Counted from the first letter of the stretch, positions 42,961-52,857 are shown. The stretch is 64,000 nt of DNA from Actinoallomurus spadix (GCF_024055725.1 NZ_JAMXMX010000028.1:40337-104336), one strand, 5' to 3'. A program made the numbers and translations. Notes: generated from the letters alone by a model not told the origin.

Positions 42961-44247
42961 ATGGCACCCATCCCCAGCAGCCCCGAAACGGTGTTCACCT
43001 ACGGCGCGCCACAGCTCAAGTTCGGCTCGGGCGCGTCCGCCGAGATCGGGTACGACCTGGCCCAGTACGGCGCGCGCCGCGTTCTGATCGTCACCGATCC
43101 GGGCGTCGCGGCGACCGGCGCGCCGCAGCGGATCGCGGACCAGATGAAGCCGTACGGGGTCGAGGCGGAGGTGTTCGACGGCGTGCGCGTCGAACCCACC
43201 GACGCCGGTCTCCGCGAGGCCGTCGAGCGGGCACGCGACTCCGGCCCCTGGGACGCGTACGTCGCGGTCGGCGGCGGATCGAGCATCGACACCGCGAAGG
43301 CCATCAACCTGCTGACGACCAACGACGGCGAACTGGCGGACTATCTCAATCCGCCCGTCGGCGCCGGGCGGGCTCCGGCCAGGCCGCTGCTGCCCCTGAT
43401 CGCCGTCCCCACGACGACCGGTACCGGTGCCGAGAGCACGACGGTCTGCGTGCTCGACGTGCTCGCGTTGAAGGTCAAGACCGGTATCAGCCATCCCCGG
43501 CTACGGCCCGCCCTCGCGGTGGTCGACCCGGATCTGACGAGGACCCAGCCGGCGGGCGTCACCGCGTCGGCGGGCATGGACATCGTCTGTCACGCCCTGG
43601 AGAGCTACACGGCCAAGCCGTACACCTCCTTCGAGCGGAAGTCCCCCGAGCAGCGGGTGCCGTACTGCGGCGCCAACCCGGTCGCAGACATGTGGTCCGA
43701 ACGCGCGCTGAGCCTGATCGCCCGGTCGTTCCGGGCCGCCGTACGCGACGGTGACGACACCGAGGCCCGTGCCGACATGGCGCTGGCCGCCACGTTCGCC
43801 GGTCTCGGGTTCGGCAACGCGGGCGTCCACATCCCGCACGCCGGCGCCTATCCGATCGCCGGCCGGGTCAGGGAGTTCCGCCCGGCCGGTTATCGGGCGG
43901 AGGAGCCGCTGGTCCCGCACGGCATGGCGGTGGCGCTGACGGCACCGGAGGCGTTCCGGTTCACCTTCGAGGCCTGCCCGGACCGGCACATACGCGCGGC
44001 CGAGCTGCTCGCCCCGGGCATGGAACCGCCCCGCGACGCGGCCGAACATCTGCCACGGGCGTTGCTGAGCCTCATGCGGGACATCCGGATGCCCGACGGG
44101 ATCGGCGAGGTCGGTTACACCGGCGCCGACGTGCCCGCCCTCGTCGACGGCGCCGTCAAACAGCGCCGGCTCCTGGACATGTCACCCCGCCCGGTGACCG
44201 AGGAGGACCTCGCGGGGATCTTCACCCGTTCCCTGAGCCTGTGGTGA
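42961..44247 (+). CDS. iron-containing alcohol dehydrogenase, hydroxyacid-oxoacid transhydrogenase (HOT) type
   Basis: 428 residues of the iron-dependent ADH family. GGGSSIDTAKAIN (NAD loop), VPTTTGTGAESTTVCVL, and metal-ligand regions MDIVCHALESYTAKPY and HIPHAGAYPI. Text is closest to ADHFE1/HOT, which transfers hydride between 4-hydroxybutyrate or another hydroxyacid and 2-oxoglutarate, giving D-2-hydroxyglutarate. ATG 42961 follows GGAAGGAGG. Stands alone, 82 bases from the divergent YciO-like gene. A D-2-hydroxyglutarate dehydrogenase is encoded at 9302-12136, a possible metabolic link. Confidence 0.85.
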   Translation: MAPIPSSPETVFTYGAPQLKFGSGASAEIGYDLAQYGARRVLIVTDPGVAATGAPQRIADQMKPYGVEAEVFDGVRVEPTDAGLREAVERARDSGPWDAYVAVGGGSSIDTAKAINLLTTNDGELADYLNPPVGAGRAPARPLLPLIAVPTTTGTGAESTTVCVLDVLALKVKTGISHPRLRPALAVVDPDLTRTQPAGVTASAGMDIVCHALESYTAKPYTSFERKSPEQRVPYCGANPVADMWSERALSLIARSFRAAVRDGDDTEARADMALAATFAGLGFGNAGVHIPHAGAYPIAGRVREFRPAGYRAEEPLVPHGMAVALTAPEAFRFTFEACPDRHIRAAELLAPGMEPPRDAAEHLPRALLSLMRDIRMPDGIGEVGYTGADVPALVDGAVKQRRLLDMSPRPVTEEDLAGIFTRSLSLW

Positions 44248-44388
44248 CGCCCGCGGGGCCGCCGACGCGATGAAGGGCCATCCGCCCGGCGGCGTCGCAC
44301 CGGGCATCGGCTCGATGACCGACCGGAGCGACGGTCGCCGGTCCGGGCATCCGATCGATCACGACACCGCGCCGAACCCCCCGGTGGA

Positions 44389-46617
44389 TCAGCCGCAGCG
44401 GTACAGCAGCTGCTCGGGAGTACGGCCGATCATGTCCGCGAGCAGGCCGACCAGCTGGGTCTGCGGGTCGGCGCCCTTCGCGGTCACCGTGGCGCCCGGG
44501 TCCGCGGCCCCGTAGGCGGAGGCCGGGACCGGCACGCACGTCCGGCGCACCCAGTCCGCGATCGCCGCGACCGGAGTCCCGTTGGCGCCGATCCCCGGGC
44601 CGCCCGCCTGGCCGGAGAGGACCACGAAGTGCACGTCCCCGTCGCTCACCATCCGCTGGAACCGTCGCAGGGAGGGGAACGGCGTGTTCCCGGTGAATCC
44701 CCCCATCGGGAGCGCTGGGGCGCCCGCGCGGACGATGGCCGGCGCCGCCATCCTCCAGTCGACGCTCGCGAACAGGTACCGTGCTCCGTCCCGGTGCCGC
44801 CGCAGGTACTCCAGCATGCTCCGCTGCTGGTCGGTGAACTTGCTGGAGCCACCGCCGAAGGCGAACCCGAACATGGCGCTGAGCTGGTTCGGCCCCTGGG
44901 AACCGGACGGGCCGCCGCCGGAGGGGGAACCGCCCTGACCGCGGGAGGGACTCGTGGCGCCCATGCCGAAGACCGCGCCCAGTTCGGCCCGGATCCCGGC
45001 GGATCCGGTGGCGGCCTGAACGGGCCCGATCGCCCCCTCGGAATTGACCTTGGCTCCGGGTTCGAGGACCGATGAGACCCACGCGACGGGGCCCAGCAGA
45101 AGTGTCAGGACCACCACGGCGGCCGCGATCGCCGCGGGTCGCCGCGTGGACGAGGAGGACCGGCGGAGCAGGGCCAGGACCGCCAGCGCTCCGGCGCCGA
45201 GCACGATCAGGCTGGGCCCCAGCCAGGATCGGAACGAGGGGAACCGCCAGGCGATCCACGCCGCCCAGGCTACGCTCAAGGCGATCGACGCGGGAAGCGC
45301 CGCCGCCCGCCGTCCTCCCTCACGGAACGCCGTCCAGAAGGCCACGGTGCCCGCACCCGACAGCGCGGCCAGGCTCACCGCGACGACCCCCAGGTAGTAC
45401 ATGTGGCCGTCGAGGCTGCCCAGGCTGAAGAGCAGGAAGAACGTCAGGAACCAGGTGCCCCACAGCAGGTGGCCGGCGCGCAGCCGATCGGTGCGCGGCG
45501 TGCCACGGCGCCACGCGACGCCCAGCACGAGCGCGAGCAGCCCCATGGGGTACAGCCAGCCGGTCTGGGAGGCGATGGCGGAACCGACCATCTTGCCGTG
45601 ATCATTGCGGTTTCGTTCGTGCAAGGCGCGGAACAGGACCTTCTCGGCCGCCGCCGCGGTGCCCGGCCGCATGCCGGCGCCGGTTCCCGGAGGCAGCTGG
45701 GACGGGTCGCTCGGCAGCTTCGGATGCTGCGGCACGCCGCCCAGGTGGGAGCCGCCGAAGCGGTCGAGGAAGTTGTAGCCGACGATCATGCCGACCGCCG
45801 AGTTGTTCGTGGTGCCGTCGACGTACGGCCGGTGGGCGGCCGGGGTGAGCGTCACCAGGACGGCCCAGCTCGCGGAGACCGCCACCGTCACGACCCCGGC
45901 CAGGGCCAGGTGCCGCAGGCGTCGGCGCAACACCGGCGGTGCGGCGATCAGATAGGTCAGGCCGAAGGCGGGCAGGACGGCCCAGGCCTCCAGCATCTTG
46001 GCCTGGAACGCCACGCCGACCCAGAACCCGGACCACAGCAGGGGCCGCAGCCGGCCGCTCAGCACGGCTCGCTGGCAGGCCTCGGCGGCCAGCAGGAGAA
46101 GGAGGGTCAGCGCGGCGTCCTCGGCGGGTGCCCCGAAGACGCCCACCGTCACCGGCGTCAGGGTGAAGGCCCCTGCCGCCAGCAGCCCGGCCGGGACCCC
46201 TGCCCACACCCTCACCAGGCGGTAGAGGACCAGGACGCACAGCACTCCCTCGATCACCTGGGGCAGTTGCAGGACCCAGGGGTGGAAGCCGAACAGCTTC
46301 GCCAGGACCGCCTGCGGCCACAGGAACCCCGGTATCTTGTCGAGGGTCACCGAGTGGCCGGGATCTGCCGCGCCGAACAGGAATCCCTGCCAGCTGCTCG
46401 TCATCCCCCGGACCACGCCCGCGAGGTAGGCGTTGTAGCCGGTCTGCGGAAGCCGCCCGGCGAACAGGACGAAGGCGACGAACGCGATTCCCAGCAGCGC
46501 CGGGCGCGCGTAGCGTGGCTGGTCGCCGGGTGAACGCCATGGCAGTCTCCGACGTGCCGGAGGGGTCTCGGTGGAGTCCGCCGCTTCGGCGGTCCGCTCG
46601 GTCGGGCTGTGTACCAT
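44389..46617 (-). CDS. ArnT/PMT-family glycosyltransferase with extracytoplasmic C-terminal domain (YkcB-like)
   Basis: Integral membrane glycosyltransferase (GT-C type) of 742 residues using polyprenyl-linked sugar. About a dozen hydrophobic segments from residue 35 to 540, with FGAADPGHSVTLDKIPGFLW in the first external loop and GAPAEDAALTLLLLLAAEA further on; then a Gly/Ser-rich linker (SRGQGGSPSGGGPSGSQG) and a soluble domain ending ADMIGRTPEQLLYRCG as in the YkcA/YkcB-like group. ATG 46617 with AGGTGG upstream; 237 bases of extra upstream frame are rejected as low-homology. Likely decorates cell-wall polymers or proteins. Confidence 0.88.
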   Translation of the reverse strand: MVHSPTERTAEAADSTETPPARRRLPWRSPGDQPRYARPALLGIAFVAFVLFAGRLPQTGYNAYLAGVVRGMTSSWQGFLFGAADPGHSVTLDKIPGFLWPQAVLAKLFGFHPWVLQLPQVIEGVLCVLVLYRLVRVWAGVPAGLLAAGAFTLTPVTVGVFGAPAEDAALTLLLLLAAEACQRAVLSGRLRPLLWSGFWVGVAFQAKMLEAWAVLPAFGLTYLIAAPPVLRRRLRHLALAGVVTVAVSASWAVLVTLTPAAHRPYVDGTTNNSAVGMIVGYNFLDRFGGSHLGGVPQHPKLPSDPSQLPPGTGAGMRPGTAAAAEKVLFRALHERNRNDHGKMVGSAIASQTGWLYPMGLLALVLGVAWRRGTPRTDRLRAGHLLWGTWFLTFFLLFSLGSLDGHMYYLGVVAVSLAALSGAGTVAFWTAFREGGRRAAALPASIALSVAWAAWIAWRFPSFRSWLGPSLIVLGAGALAVLALLRRSSSSTRRPAAIAAAVVVLTLLLGPVAWVSSVLEPGAKVNSEGAIGPVQAATGSAGIRAELGAVFGMGATSPSRGQGGSPSGGGPSGSQGPNQLSAMFGFAFGGGSSKFTDQQRSMLEYLRRHRDGARYLFASVDWRMAAPAIVRAGAPALPMGGFTGNTPFPSLRRFQRMVSDGDVHFVVLSGQAGGPGIGANGTPVAAIADWVRRTCVPVPASAYGAADPGATVTAKGADPQTQLVGLLADMIGRTPEQLLYRCG

Positions 46618-46709
46618 GCCGCCACCTGTTCGACGATTCCGGCTATGTGGATCGGCTGCGACCGTTCCAGCGGGCCCTATACAAGTTCCATATTCGGCGT
46701 CCGGCTCCG

Positions 46710-47711
46710 CTACGAGGACGGGAACTGCGGCGTGCCGTACTCCGCGAACCAGCCGGCGATCCTCCCGCGGTCCGTGGTCCGGGCGAGGGAGAGGACGAGC
46801 AGCAGCCGTGCCTTGTGCGGGTGCAGGTCGCCGGCGCCGATGACGGTGTCCCACGCCGCCGGATGGACGGCTCCGGATCCCCCGTTCCCCGCCGCGACGA
46901 ACACCGTGTCCCCGCGCAGCAGTTCCACGGCGGCGGCCTTCTGCGCACGGGACGGCGTGCCGGCGAGGACGATGCCGTGTACTCCCGCCGCGGCGACGGC
47001 GGTGAGCGCCTCCGCGCCGGCCGCCGTGTACCCCGGGACGATCTCGACGCGCGGCAGCCGGCCGGCGTCGACGCGGGCCAGGTCGAAGGGGGTGGCCCAG
47101 CGCGGCCCGCCCCGATGCTGGATCCGCGCCGGCGCCCGGTGCAGCCGGATCCGCGCGGCGTCCACCGTGCCGAGCCGCCCGAACTCCGGTGACTGGAACG
47201 CGTGCAGCCGCGTGGTGTCGGTCTTCACCGTGTCACGTGCGGCCAGGATCGTGTCGTTCAGCAGGACCACCGTGCCGAAGTCCGCGGTCCGCCCGCTCGC
47301 CGCCAGCACGATGGCGTTGTACAGATTCGGCGGCCCGTCGGAGCCGATGACCGTCCAGGGCCGCATGGCCCCGGTGACCACGACCGGTTTGGGGCTGCGC
47401 ACCGTCAGGTCGAGCCAGTACGCCGCCTCGGCCAGTTCGTTGGTCCCGCAGGTCACCACCGCCGCGTCGGCGTCCGCGAGCCGGGCGTCGACGAGACGCG
47501 ACAGCTCGTACAGGCCCCGGAGGGTCCGGTGCGCGGCGCCGGACTCGGCCGTCGCCACGTCGGCGATCCCGTCCACCTCCGGGCGCAGCGAGCCGACCAG
47601 TTCGGTGACGGGCAGCGCGCCGGAGCGGTAGGCGTCGAACGCCACCCGGCTCTCCGAGACCCCGGCGATGGTGCCGCGGGCGCCGACGACGACCACCCGC
47701 GGCAGTGTCAT
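46710..47711 (-). CDS. asparaginase-like protein with altered catalytic motif
   Basis: 333 residues of the bacterial L-asparaginase fold. First Thr region is VVVGARGTIAG where asparaginases have TGGTIA; the second, normally HGTDT, is VVTCGTNELAEAAYWL, so the Asp of the Thr-Asp pair is Asn. The Lys region DTVKTDTTRLHAFQSPEFG is kept. The change argues against ordinary asparaginase catalysis and for another amide or acyl substrate, or a binding role. Its start overlaps the stop of the hydroxylase gene (ATGA), placing it in the peptide cluster. Confidence 0.8.
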   Translation of the reverse strand: MTLPRVVVVGARGTIAGVSESRVAFDAYRSGALPVTELVGSLRPEVDGIADVATAESGAAHRTLRGLYELSRLVDARLADADAAVVTCGTNELAEAAYWLDLTVRSPKPVVVTGAMRPWTVIGSDGPPNLYNAIVLAASGRTADFGTVVLLNDTILAARDTVKTDTTRLHAFQSPEFGRLGTVDAARIRLHRAPARIQHRGGPRWATPFDLARVDAGRLPRVEIVPGYTAAGAEALTAVAAAGVHGIVLAGTPSRAQKAAAVELLRGDTVFVAAGNGGSGAVHPAAWDTVIGAGDLHPHKARLLLVLSLARTTDRGRIAGWFAEYGTPQFPSS

Positions 47712-48622
47712 GTCGGCTCCGCCATCGCGACGGCGATCCGCCGCGGGCCCTCGTACGGCTCGCGGCCGTGCGCGGCCAGCATGTTGTCGACCACCAGTAC
47801 GTCGTCCCGCTCCCAGTCGAACCGTACGGACGCCGCGCGGTAGCGGTCGCGCAGGTGCTCCAGCACCTCGTCGGGGATCCGCCCGCCGTCGCCGTAGTAG
47901 GTGTTGGCCGGCAGGCCCTCCTCGCCGTACATGGCGAGCAGTCCCTCCCGCACGTCGGGGTCGAGGGTGCTGACGTGGAAGAACGTCACGTGGTTGAACC
48001 AGACGGCCTCCCCGGTGACCGGGTGGACGTGGACGGCGTCACGCACGGCCGTCGTACGGAGCCCGTCCCCGGGCAGCCAGTCGACGGCGATCCCGCGTTG
48101 CGCGCAGTAGGCGGCGACGGTGTCGCGGTCCGCCGAGCCGAACACCTGCTGCCAGGGCAGGCCGGCGCCGCCGTGGAAGTTGCGGACCACCATCCACCGG
48201 CGGCGTTCGAACTCCGCCCGCACGGACGGATCGATCGACCGGTGGATCTCCCGGACGTCCGCCAGGGGCGTCGCCCCCAGCCGCGTCGGCGGCTCGACGC
48301 AGTGGAAGTACAGGGTGCGCGGCCAGGTCGCCTGGTAGGAGTTCTCGTTGTGCAGGAAGATCTCCTCTTGCCGCGGGTAGTCGGTCGAGGTGTAGACGTT
48401 CCCCTTGATCGCGGTGCGCGGCGAGGAGCGTTCGGTGTAGGACAGCGGCGTTGATCCGGACAGTGACCGGACCACCTCCTCCAGGCCGTCCGTGCCCCCC
48501 ACCTCGAAACCCCGCAGCAGGACGCCGCCGTGCTCGGTGAGCGCGCGCCGGATGCGTTCCCGGTGCTCTGCGGCGAACTTCCGCAGGTCGGCGTCCCCGT
48601 CGAACCGCAGGGGTAGCGGCAT
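47708..48622 (-). CDS. TauD/SyrP-like Fe(II)/2-oxoglutarate hydroxylase (1)
   Basis: 304 residues. Iron facial triad: FLHNENSY supplies His-x-Glu and the distal His is in DNMLAAHGREPY, followed by Arg (RRIAVAM) for 2-oxoglutarate. Relatives such as SyrP and AsnO hydroxylate the beta carbon of amino acids in non-ribosomal peptides. Starts 12 bases after the second hydroxylase, ends overlapping the asparaginase-like gene. Confidence 0.87.
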   Translation of the reverse strand: MPLPLRFDGDADLRKFAAEHRERIRRALTEHGGVLLRGFEVGGTDGLEEVVRSLSGSTPLSYTERSSPRTAIKGNVYTSTDYPRQEEIFLHNENSYQATWPRTLYFHCVEPPTRLGATPLADVREIHRSIDPSVRAEFERRRWMVVRNFHGGAGLPWQQVFGSADRDTVAAYCAQRGIAVDWLPGDGLRTTAVRDAVHVHPVTGEAVWFNHVTFFHVSTLDPDVREGLLAMYGEEGLPANTYYGDGGRIPDEVLEHLRDRYRAASVRFDWERDDVLVVDNMLAAHGREPYEGPRRIAVAMAEPT

Positions 48623-48634
48623 GACCCGCTCTCC

Positions 48635-49576
48635 TCAATCCGACATCGCGACCAGCACCCGCCGGTCGCCGGAGTAGGGCCGTCGTCCGTGCCCGACCAG
48701 CACGTTGTCGATGAGCAGCAGGTCGCCCGCGGTCCAGTCCACGTCCACCGCCTCGGCCAGGCCCCTGTCCCGCACCTGGATGACGTACTCGGCGGGGATC
48801 GGCGTCCCATCCGCGAACGTCACCGACTGCGGGAGCTCCTCCTCGGGCAGGATCTGGGCGAGCGCGGCGGCGGTCTCGTCACCGAGCGTCGCCTGATGCC
48901 ACTGGTCCGACTGGTTGAACCACACCTCGGTACCGGTGACCGGGTGCCGGGTCGTCGCGGAACGGACCTGGCTCACCCGGAGCGAGCCGTCCGAACGCCA
49001 CTCCCACGTCGCCTTCGTACCGTCGAGGTAGGCCTCCACGTCCTCGCGCCGGTCCGTTTCGAAGGTGTCCTGCCAGCTCTTGCCGAGTCCGTAGCCGTCG
49101 TGGAGGTTCTGCGTGTAGCGGACGCCCTGCTCGAACGCCGCGCGGACCTCGGGGTCCAGGGCGTTCAGCCACCGGGAACCGTCGACCACCGGCGTCGCGC
49201 CGCCGCTCGCCGGGGCACGCTCGCAGAAGAAGAGCAGCCGGGCCGGCCAGCGATGCGAGTAGGACAGCTCGTTGTGCATCGAGATGGTGAACTCGGCCGG
49301 GTACTCGGTGGACGTGTAGATGTTGTCCCCGACCTTGCTGCGCGGCGAGTTGCCGTGCACATAGGCGAGCCGGTCCGGGAGAACCCGCTCCATGACGGCC
49401 TCCAGGTCCCCGGCGGACAGGTTGAATCCGCGAAAGACCAGTGCCTTCTCCTCCGTCAGCAACTCCCGGAGCCGGTCGGCGTCATCGAGATACTCGATGA
49501 GACCGGTCGGCTTTGGCTCGACCCCGATGCTGTTCGGCGTCATCTCCAGCGGCATCCAGTTCTGACCGTCGTACAC
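48635..49576 (-). CDS. TauD/SyrP-like Fe(II)/2-oxoglutarate hydroxylase (2)
   Basis: 313 residues, paralogous to the next gene. Triad: MHNELSYSHRWPARLLFF (His-x-Glu) and DNVLVGHGRRPY (His), with Arg in DRRVLVAM. GTG 49576 has GGAGGG at four to five bases; an upstream GTG at 49657 would overlap the ABC permease stop (GTGA) and add 27 residues, also possible. Two related hydroxylases suggest two hydroxylations or two substrates. Confidence 0.85.
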   Translation of the reverse strand: MYDGQNWMPLEMTPNSIGVEPKPTGLIEYLDDADRLRELLTEEKALVFRGFNLSAGDLEAVMERVLPDRLAYVHGNSPRSKVGDNIYTSTEYPAEFTISMHNELSYSHRWPARLLFFCERAPASGGATPVVDGSRWLNALDPEVRAAFEQGVRYTQNLHDGYGLGKSWQDTFETDRREDVEAYLDGTKATWEWRSDGSLRVSQVRSATTRHPVTGTEVWFNQSDQWHQATLGDETAAALAQILPEEELPQSVTFADGTPIPAEYVIQVRDRGLAEAVDVDWTAGDLLLIDNVLVGHGRRPYSGDRRVLVAMSD

Positions 49577-49653
49577 GGCACCCTCCGAGGACCATGGACT
49601 GACGGCACTGTGACCGGGCTCTCTATAGAGTTTCAATATCGCGGGCGGCGCGG

Positions 49654-52074
49654 TCACTCGCGCGGCCCGACGACGTCGATGGCCCGCGCGCGGGAGCCGA
49701 TCCACGCCGGTACCAGAGCGGAGACCAGTGCGATCAGCGCGCACGCCAGGGTGATGCCGATGACGGGAGACCACGGCATCGTGATCAGCGCCTCTCCGGA
49801 GAGCCTGCGCAGCGCGGCCCACTGACCGGCGAGGGTGAGCACCGCGACGCCGAGGGCCAGCACCGCGCCGACCATGACGGCCAGCACCGATTCGCCGGCG
49901 ACGACGCCGAGGACCTGGCGTGGCGTGGCACCCGACAGCCTCAGCAGCGCCTGGTCGCGGGCCCGGTCCATGGTGACCATGGCCAGCGTGTTCGCGATCG
50001 CGATGCCGCAGTAGACCAGCGCGATGCCCAGGACGACCAGCATCCCCAGGCGGGTGTTCCGCCCGTGCCCGCGGTTCGCCGCCTCGACCCAGGCCCGGGC
50101 GGTGACGACGTCGGCGCCGAGTCCCCGCGTCGCCGCGCGCAGCGCGGTGGTCACGGCGGCCCGGTCCGCGCCGGGCCGCAGCCGCACGTCCAGGCGCTGC
50201 GGACCGGTGTTCCCGGCGTACCGGCCGGTCAGGAAGGCGCCGGTGCCGTCGATCCCGGACCGCAGGACGGCCGCGATCCGCAGCCGGGCCGTGGCGCCGC
50301 CGGCGAGCCGGACGGTCACGCGGTCGCCGAGCCGGGCCTCCAGGTCCTGGTCCACGACCATCGAGTCGTCCCGCAGGTCCGCGAGGGAGCCGCTGACGAC
50401 CTCATAGTGGCTCATCCGCGTCAGTTCGGCCGGGTCGACCGCCTGGGCGGGAACGCTCCGCGAAGCGCCGCCGTCCCGCCGTACGGACACGGTGATCGGC
50501 GCGGAGGCGGCGACGTCCACCCCGCCGACCGCCCGCACCCGGTCGGCGACGACGCGGCTGAGCTGGTCGCCACCCGTGGGCAGGACCAGGTAGTCCGCGC
50601 CGACCCGGTGGCGGAGTTCGGCGGTCTTGTCCGCGTCGACGGTGGCGGTGGCCCCCAGCAGCGACGCGGCCATCCCCACCGTGACCAGGACCGGCGCGGC
50701 CGTCGCCGCGGTCGAGCGCACGGCCGTCAGCGCGCCGGCCCGCACGACCATGCCACAGGCCCCTCTCATGCGGCCGAGGGGCCAGGTCAGCAGGCGCGCG
50801 AACGGGGGGACGACGAGAGGAGCGAGGAGGGCCACGCCCGCGATGAGCAGCATGATGGTGGGCGTGTACCCCTTGCGGTTGCCGGCCGCCGCGGGGTCCG
50901 ACACCACCTGGTCGATCATGGTGGCCAGCCCCGCCCCGAGGGCCGCCAGGCCGAAGACCCACCGGCCGCCCGTCATCACGTTCCGGTCGACGACCGCCTC
51001 CCGCAGGGCCTCCAGGGCGTGCACCCTGCCGGCCCTGCGGGAGGCGGCCCACACGCCGAACAGCGCGACGAGCATGCCGGTGCCGAAGGCGATGACGAGC
51101 GGCCAGCGGGACGTGGTGACCGCGAACCCCGCGGGGGCGAGTCCATGGGAGACCAGCCAGTGCGCCAGCAGCCGCGCGCCGGGCGGCGCGAGCACGCATC
51201 CGGCGACGGAGGCGATGAGGCCGATCAGCAGCGCCTCGCCGAGCAGCATCCGGCGGACCTGGCGGGGGGTCGCGCCGACCATGCGCAGCAGCGCCAGTTC
51301 CCGTCGCCTGCGTGCGACCGCGAACGCGAAGGTCGAGGCGACGATGAAGATGGCGACGAAGCCGGCCACGCCCGCGGCGATGCCCAGCAGGATCTGGGTG
51401 TCGCCGAGCGTGTCGCGCGCGCCGTCGGCGCCGGCCTCGGCCCGCCCCCGGTCGGCGCCGTCGAGCACCTCCGCCCGGTCACCGACGGCGGCGCGGACCG
51501 CGGCCGGTGATCCGTCCACGGCCAGGGCGTCCACCCGGGGCGACAGCGCGGCCGCCTCCGCGTCGGTGAAGAAGACGGCATGGTCGGAGCCGGCGGGTGT
51601 GGTCACGCCGGCGACCAGGTAGGAGCGTTCACGCGTGGCGGTCAGTACGGTCACCCGCGCACCGGGCCGGACGCCACCGTCCCCGACGACGATCTCCCCG
51701 GCGGTGCGCGGCGCGTGTCCCGCCACCAGCCGGTGGCCGCCGATTCCCGCCATCGACCATGGGCGGCCCGTCCGGCTCGGACCGCCGCCGGGCAGGTAGA
51801 CGTAGAAGTCCCGGTCCGGGATGACGCGGGCGACGGCGGAGACGTCGGAGATGAGCCGCGCGGAGACGCCGTCCTGCCGGTCGGCGGCCCGGGGGCGTAC
51901 GACGACCGGCGCGTGCGCGTACCGCTGCACGGTCCTGGCGACCGGGGCGTGGAAGGTCGCGGCGAGCACGAGGTTCATCGCCCCGCTCATCGCGACGCCG
52001 AGCGTGAGGGCGATCAGCGTCCCGGCGAACGCCGGCCACCGGGACCTGAGCGTGTGCAGGGCGACGCTCAGCAT
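49654..52074 (-). CDS. ABC transporter permease, FtsX/MacB type
   Basis: 806 residues with two FtsX-like modules: each has an N-terminal membrane helix, a large external domain and three membrane segments (FVAIFIVASTFAFAVA, LLGEALLIGLIASVAGCVL, and later YCGIAIANTLAMVTMDRARDQALLRLSGATPRQVL). RMVGATPRQVRRMLLGEALL and LRLSGATPRQVLGVVAGES are the typical coupling regions. ATG overlaps the ATPase stop by seven bases. Exporter for a peptide or antimicrobial, likely product export or self-protection in the NRPS cluster. Confidence 0.9.
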   Translation of the reverse strand: MLSVALHTLRSRWPAFAGTLIALTLGVAMSGAMNLVLAATFHAPVARTVQRYAHAPVVVRPRAADRQDGVSARLISDVSAVARVIPDRDFYVYLPGGGPSRTGRPWSMAGIGGHRLVAGHAPRTAGEIVVGDGGVRPGARVTVLTATRERSYLVAGVTTPAGSDHAVFFTDAEAAALSPRVDALAVDGSPAAVRAAVGDRAEVLDGADRGRAEAGADGARDTLGDTQILLGIAAGVAGFVAIFIVASTFAFAVARRRRELALLRMVGATPRQVRRMLLGEALLIGLIASVAGCVLAPPGARLLAHWLVSHGLAPAGFAVTTSRWPLVIAFGTGMLVALFGVWAASRRAGRVHALEALREAVVDRNVMTGGRWVFGLAALGAGLATMIDQVVSDPAAAGNRKGYTPTIMLLIAGVALLAPLVVPPFARLLTWPLGRMRGACGMVVRAGALTAVRSTAATAAPVLVTVGMAASLLGATATVDADKTAELRHRVGADYLVLPTGGDQLSRVVADRVRAVGGVDVAASAPITVSVRRDGGASRSVPAQAVDPAELTRMSHYEVVSGSLADLRDDSMVVDQDLEARLGDRVTVRLAGGATARLRIAAVLRSGIDGTGAFLTGRYAGNTGPQRLDVRLRPGADRAAVTTALRAATRGLGADVVTARAWVEAANRGHGRNTRLGMLVVLGIALVYCGIAIANTLAMVTMDRARDQALLRLSGATPRQVLGVVAGESVLAVMVGAVLALGVAVLTLAGQWAALRRLSGEALITMPWSPVIGITLACALIALVSALVPAWIGSRARAIDVVGPRE

Positions 52075-52799
52075 GATGTCTCCAGACGGGTCATGCGCGC
52101 CGCCACCACGTCCGGGGTCGGTGCGGCGAGCGTGTCGGCGACCGCTCCGTCCGCGAGGAAGACGACGGCGTCGGCGTACGAGGCGGCCAGCGGGTCGTGG
52201 GTGACCATCACGATCGTCTGGCCCCGGTGCTCGACCAGGCCACGGAGCATCGTCAGCACGTTGCGGGAGGTGGTGGTGTCGAGCGCGCCGGTCGGCTCGT
52301 CGGCGAAGATGACGGCGGGGCGGGTGACCAGGGCCCGGGCGATCGCCACCCGCTGCTGCTGGCCGCCGGACATCTCCCCCGGCCGATGATGCGCCCGGTC
52401 GGCCAGTCCGACCTCGGCGAGCGCGTCCTGGATCTCCGCACGGCCGGGCCTGCGCCCGGCCAGCCGCAGCGGCAGTCCGACGTTCTGCTCCGCGGTCAAC
52501 GAGGGAAGCAGGTTGAACGCCTGGAAGACGAAGCCGATCCGGTCGCGTCGTAGCCTGGTCAGCGCGGTCTCGCCGAGCCCGGCGAGGTCGACGTCGCCGA
52601 TGGTGACGGTGCCCGTGGTCGGCCGGTCGAGCCCGGCCGCGCACTGCAGCAGTGTCGACTTGCCCGACCCGGACGGCCCCATCACCGCGGTGAGCGAGGC
52701 GGGAGGGAACGCCAGGGTCACGTCGCGAAGGGCGATGACCTCGTTCGGCGGCGACCCGTGGACCTTGCCCACCGAGGACAGGCGAATCGTTTCGTCCAT
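52068..52799 (-). CDS. ABC transporter ATP-binding protein, MacB/LolD type
   Basis: 243 residues: Walker [14 protein letters not shown] loop FVFQAFNLL, signature [15 protein letters not shown], Walker B VIFADEPTGALD, switch VTHDPLAA. Partner of the FtsX-like permease directly downstream. Divergent from the sensor kinase gene 77 bases away, a common arrangement for two-component-controlled peptide exporters. Confidence 0.93.
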   Translation of the reverse strand: MDETIRLSSVGKVHGSPPNEVIALRDVTLAFPPASLTAVMGPSGSGKSTLLQCAAGLDRPTTGTVTIGDVDLAGLGETALTRLRRDRIGFVFQAFNLLPSLTAEQNVGLPLRLAGRRPGRAEIQDALAEVGLADRAHHRPGEMSGGQQQRVAIARALVTRPAVIFADEPTGALDTTTSRNVLTMLRGLVEHRGQTIVMVTHDPLAASYADAVVFLADGAVADTLAAPTPDVVAARMTRLETSC

Positions 52800-52857
52800 G
52801 CCGCCCAGTCAAGCCCGCCGGCGCGGGCGGGCGCATCGCCCCCAGGGATACCTTCGG

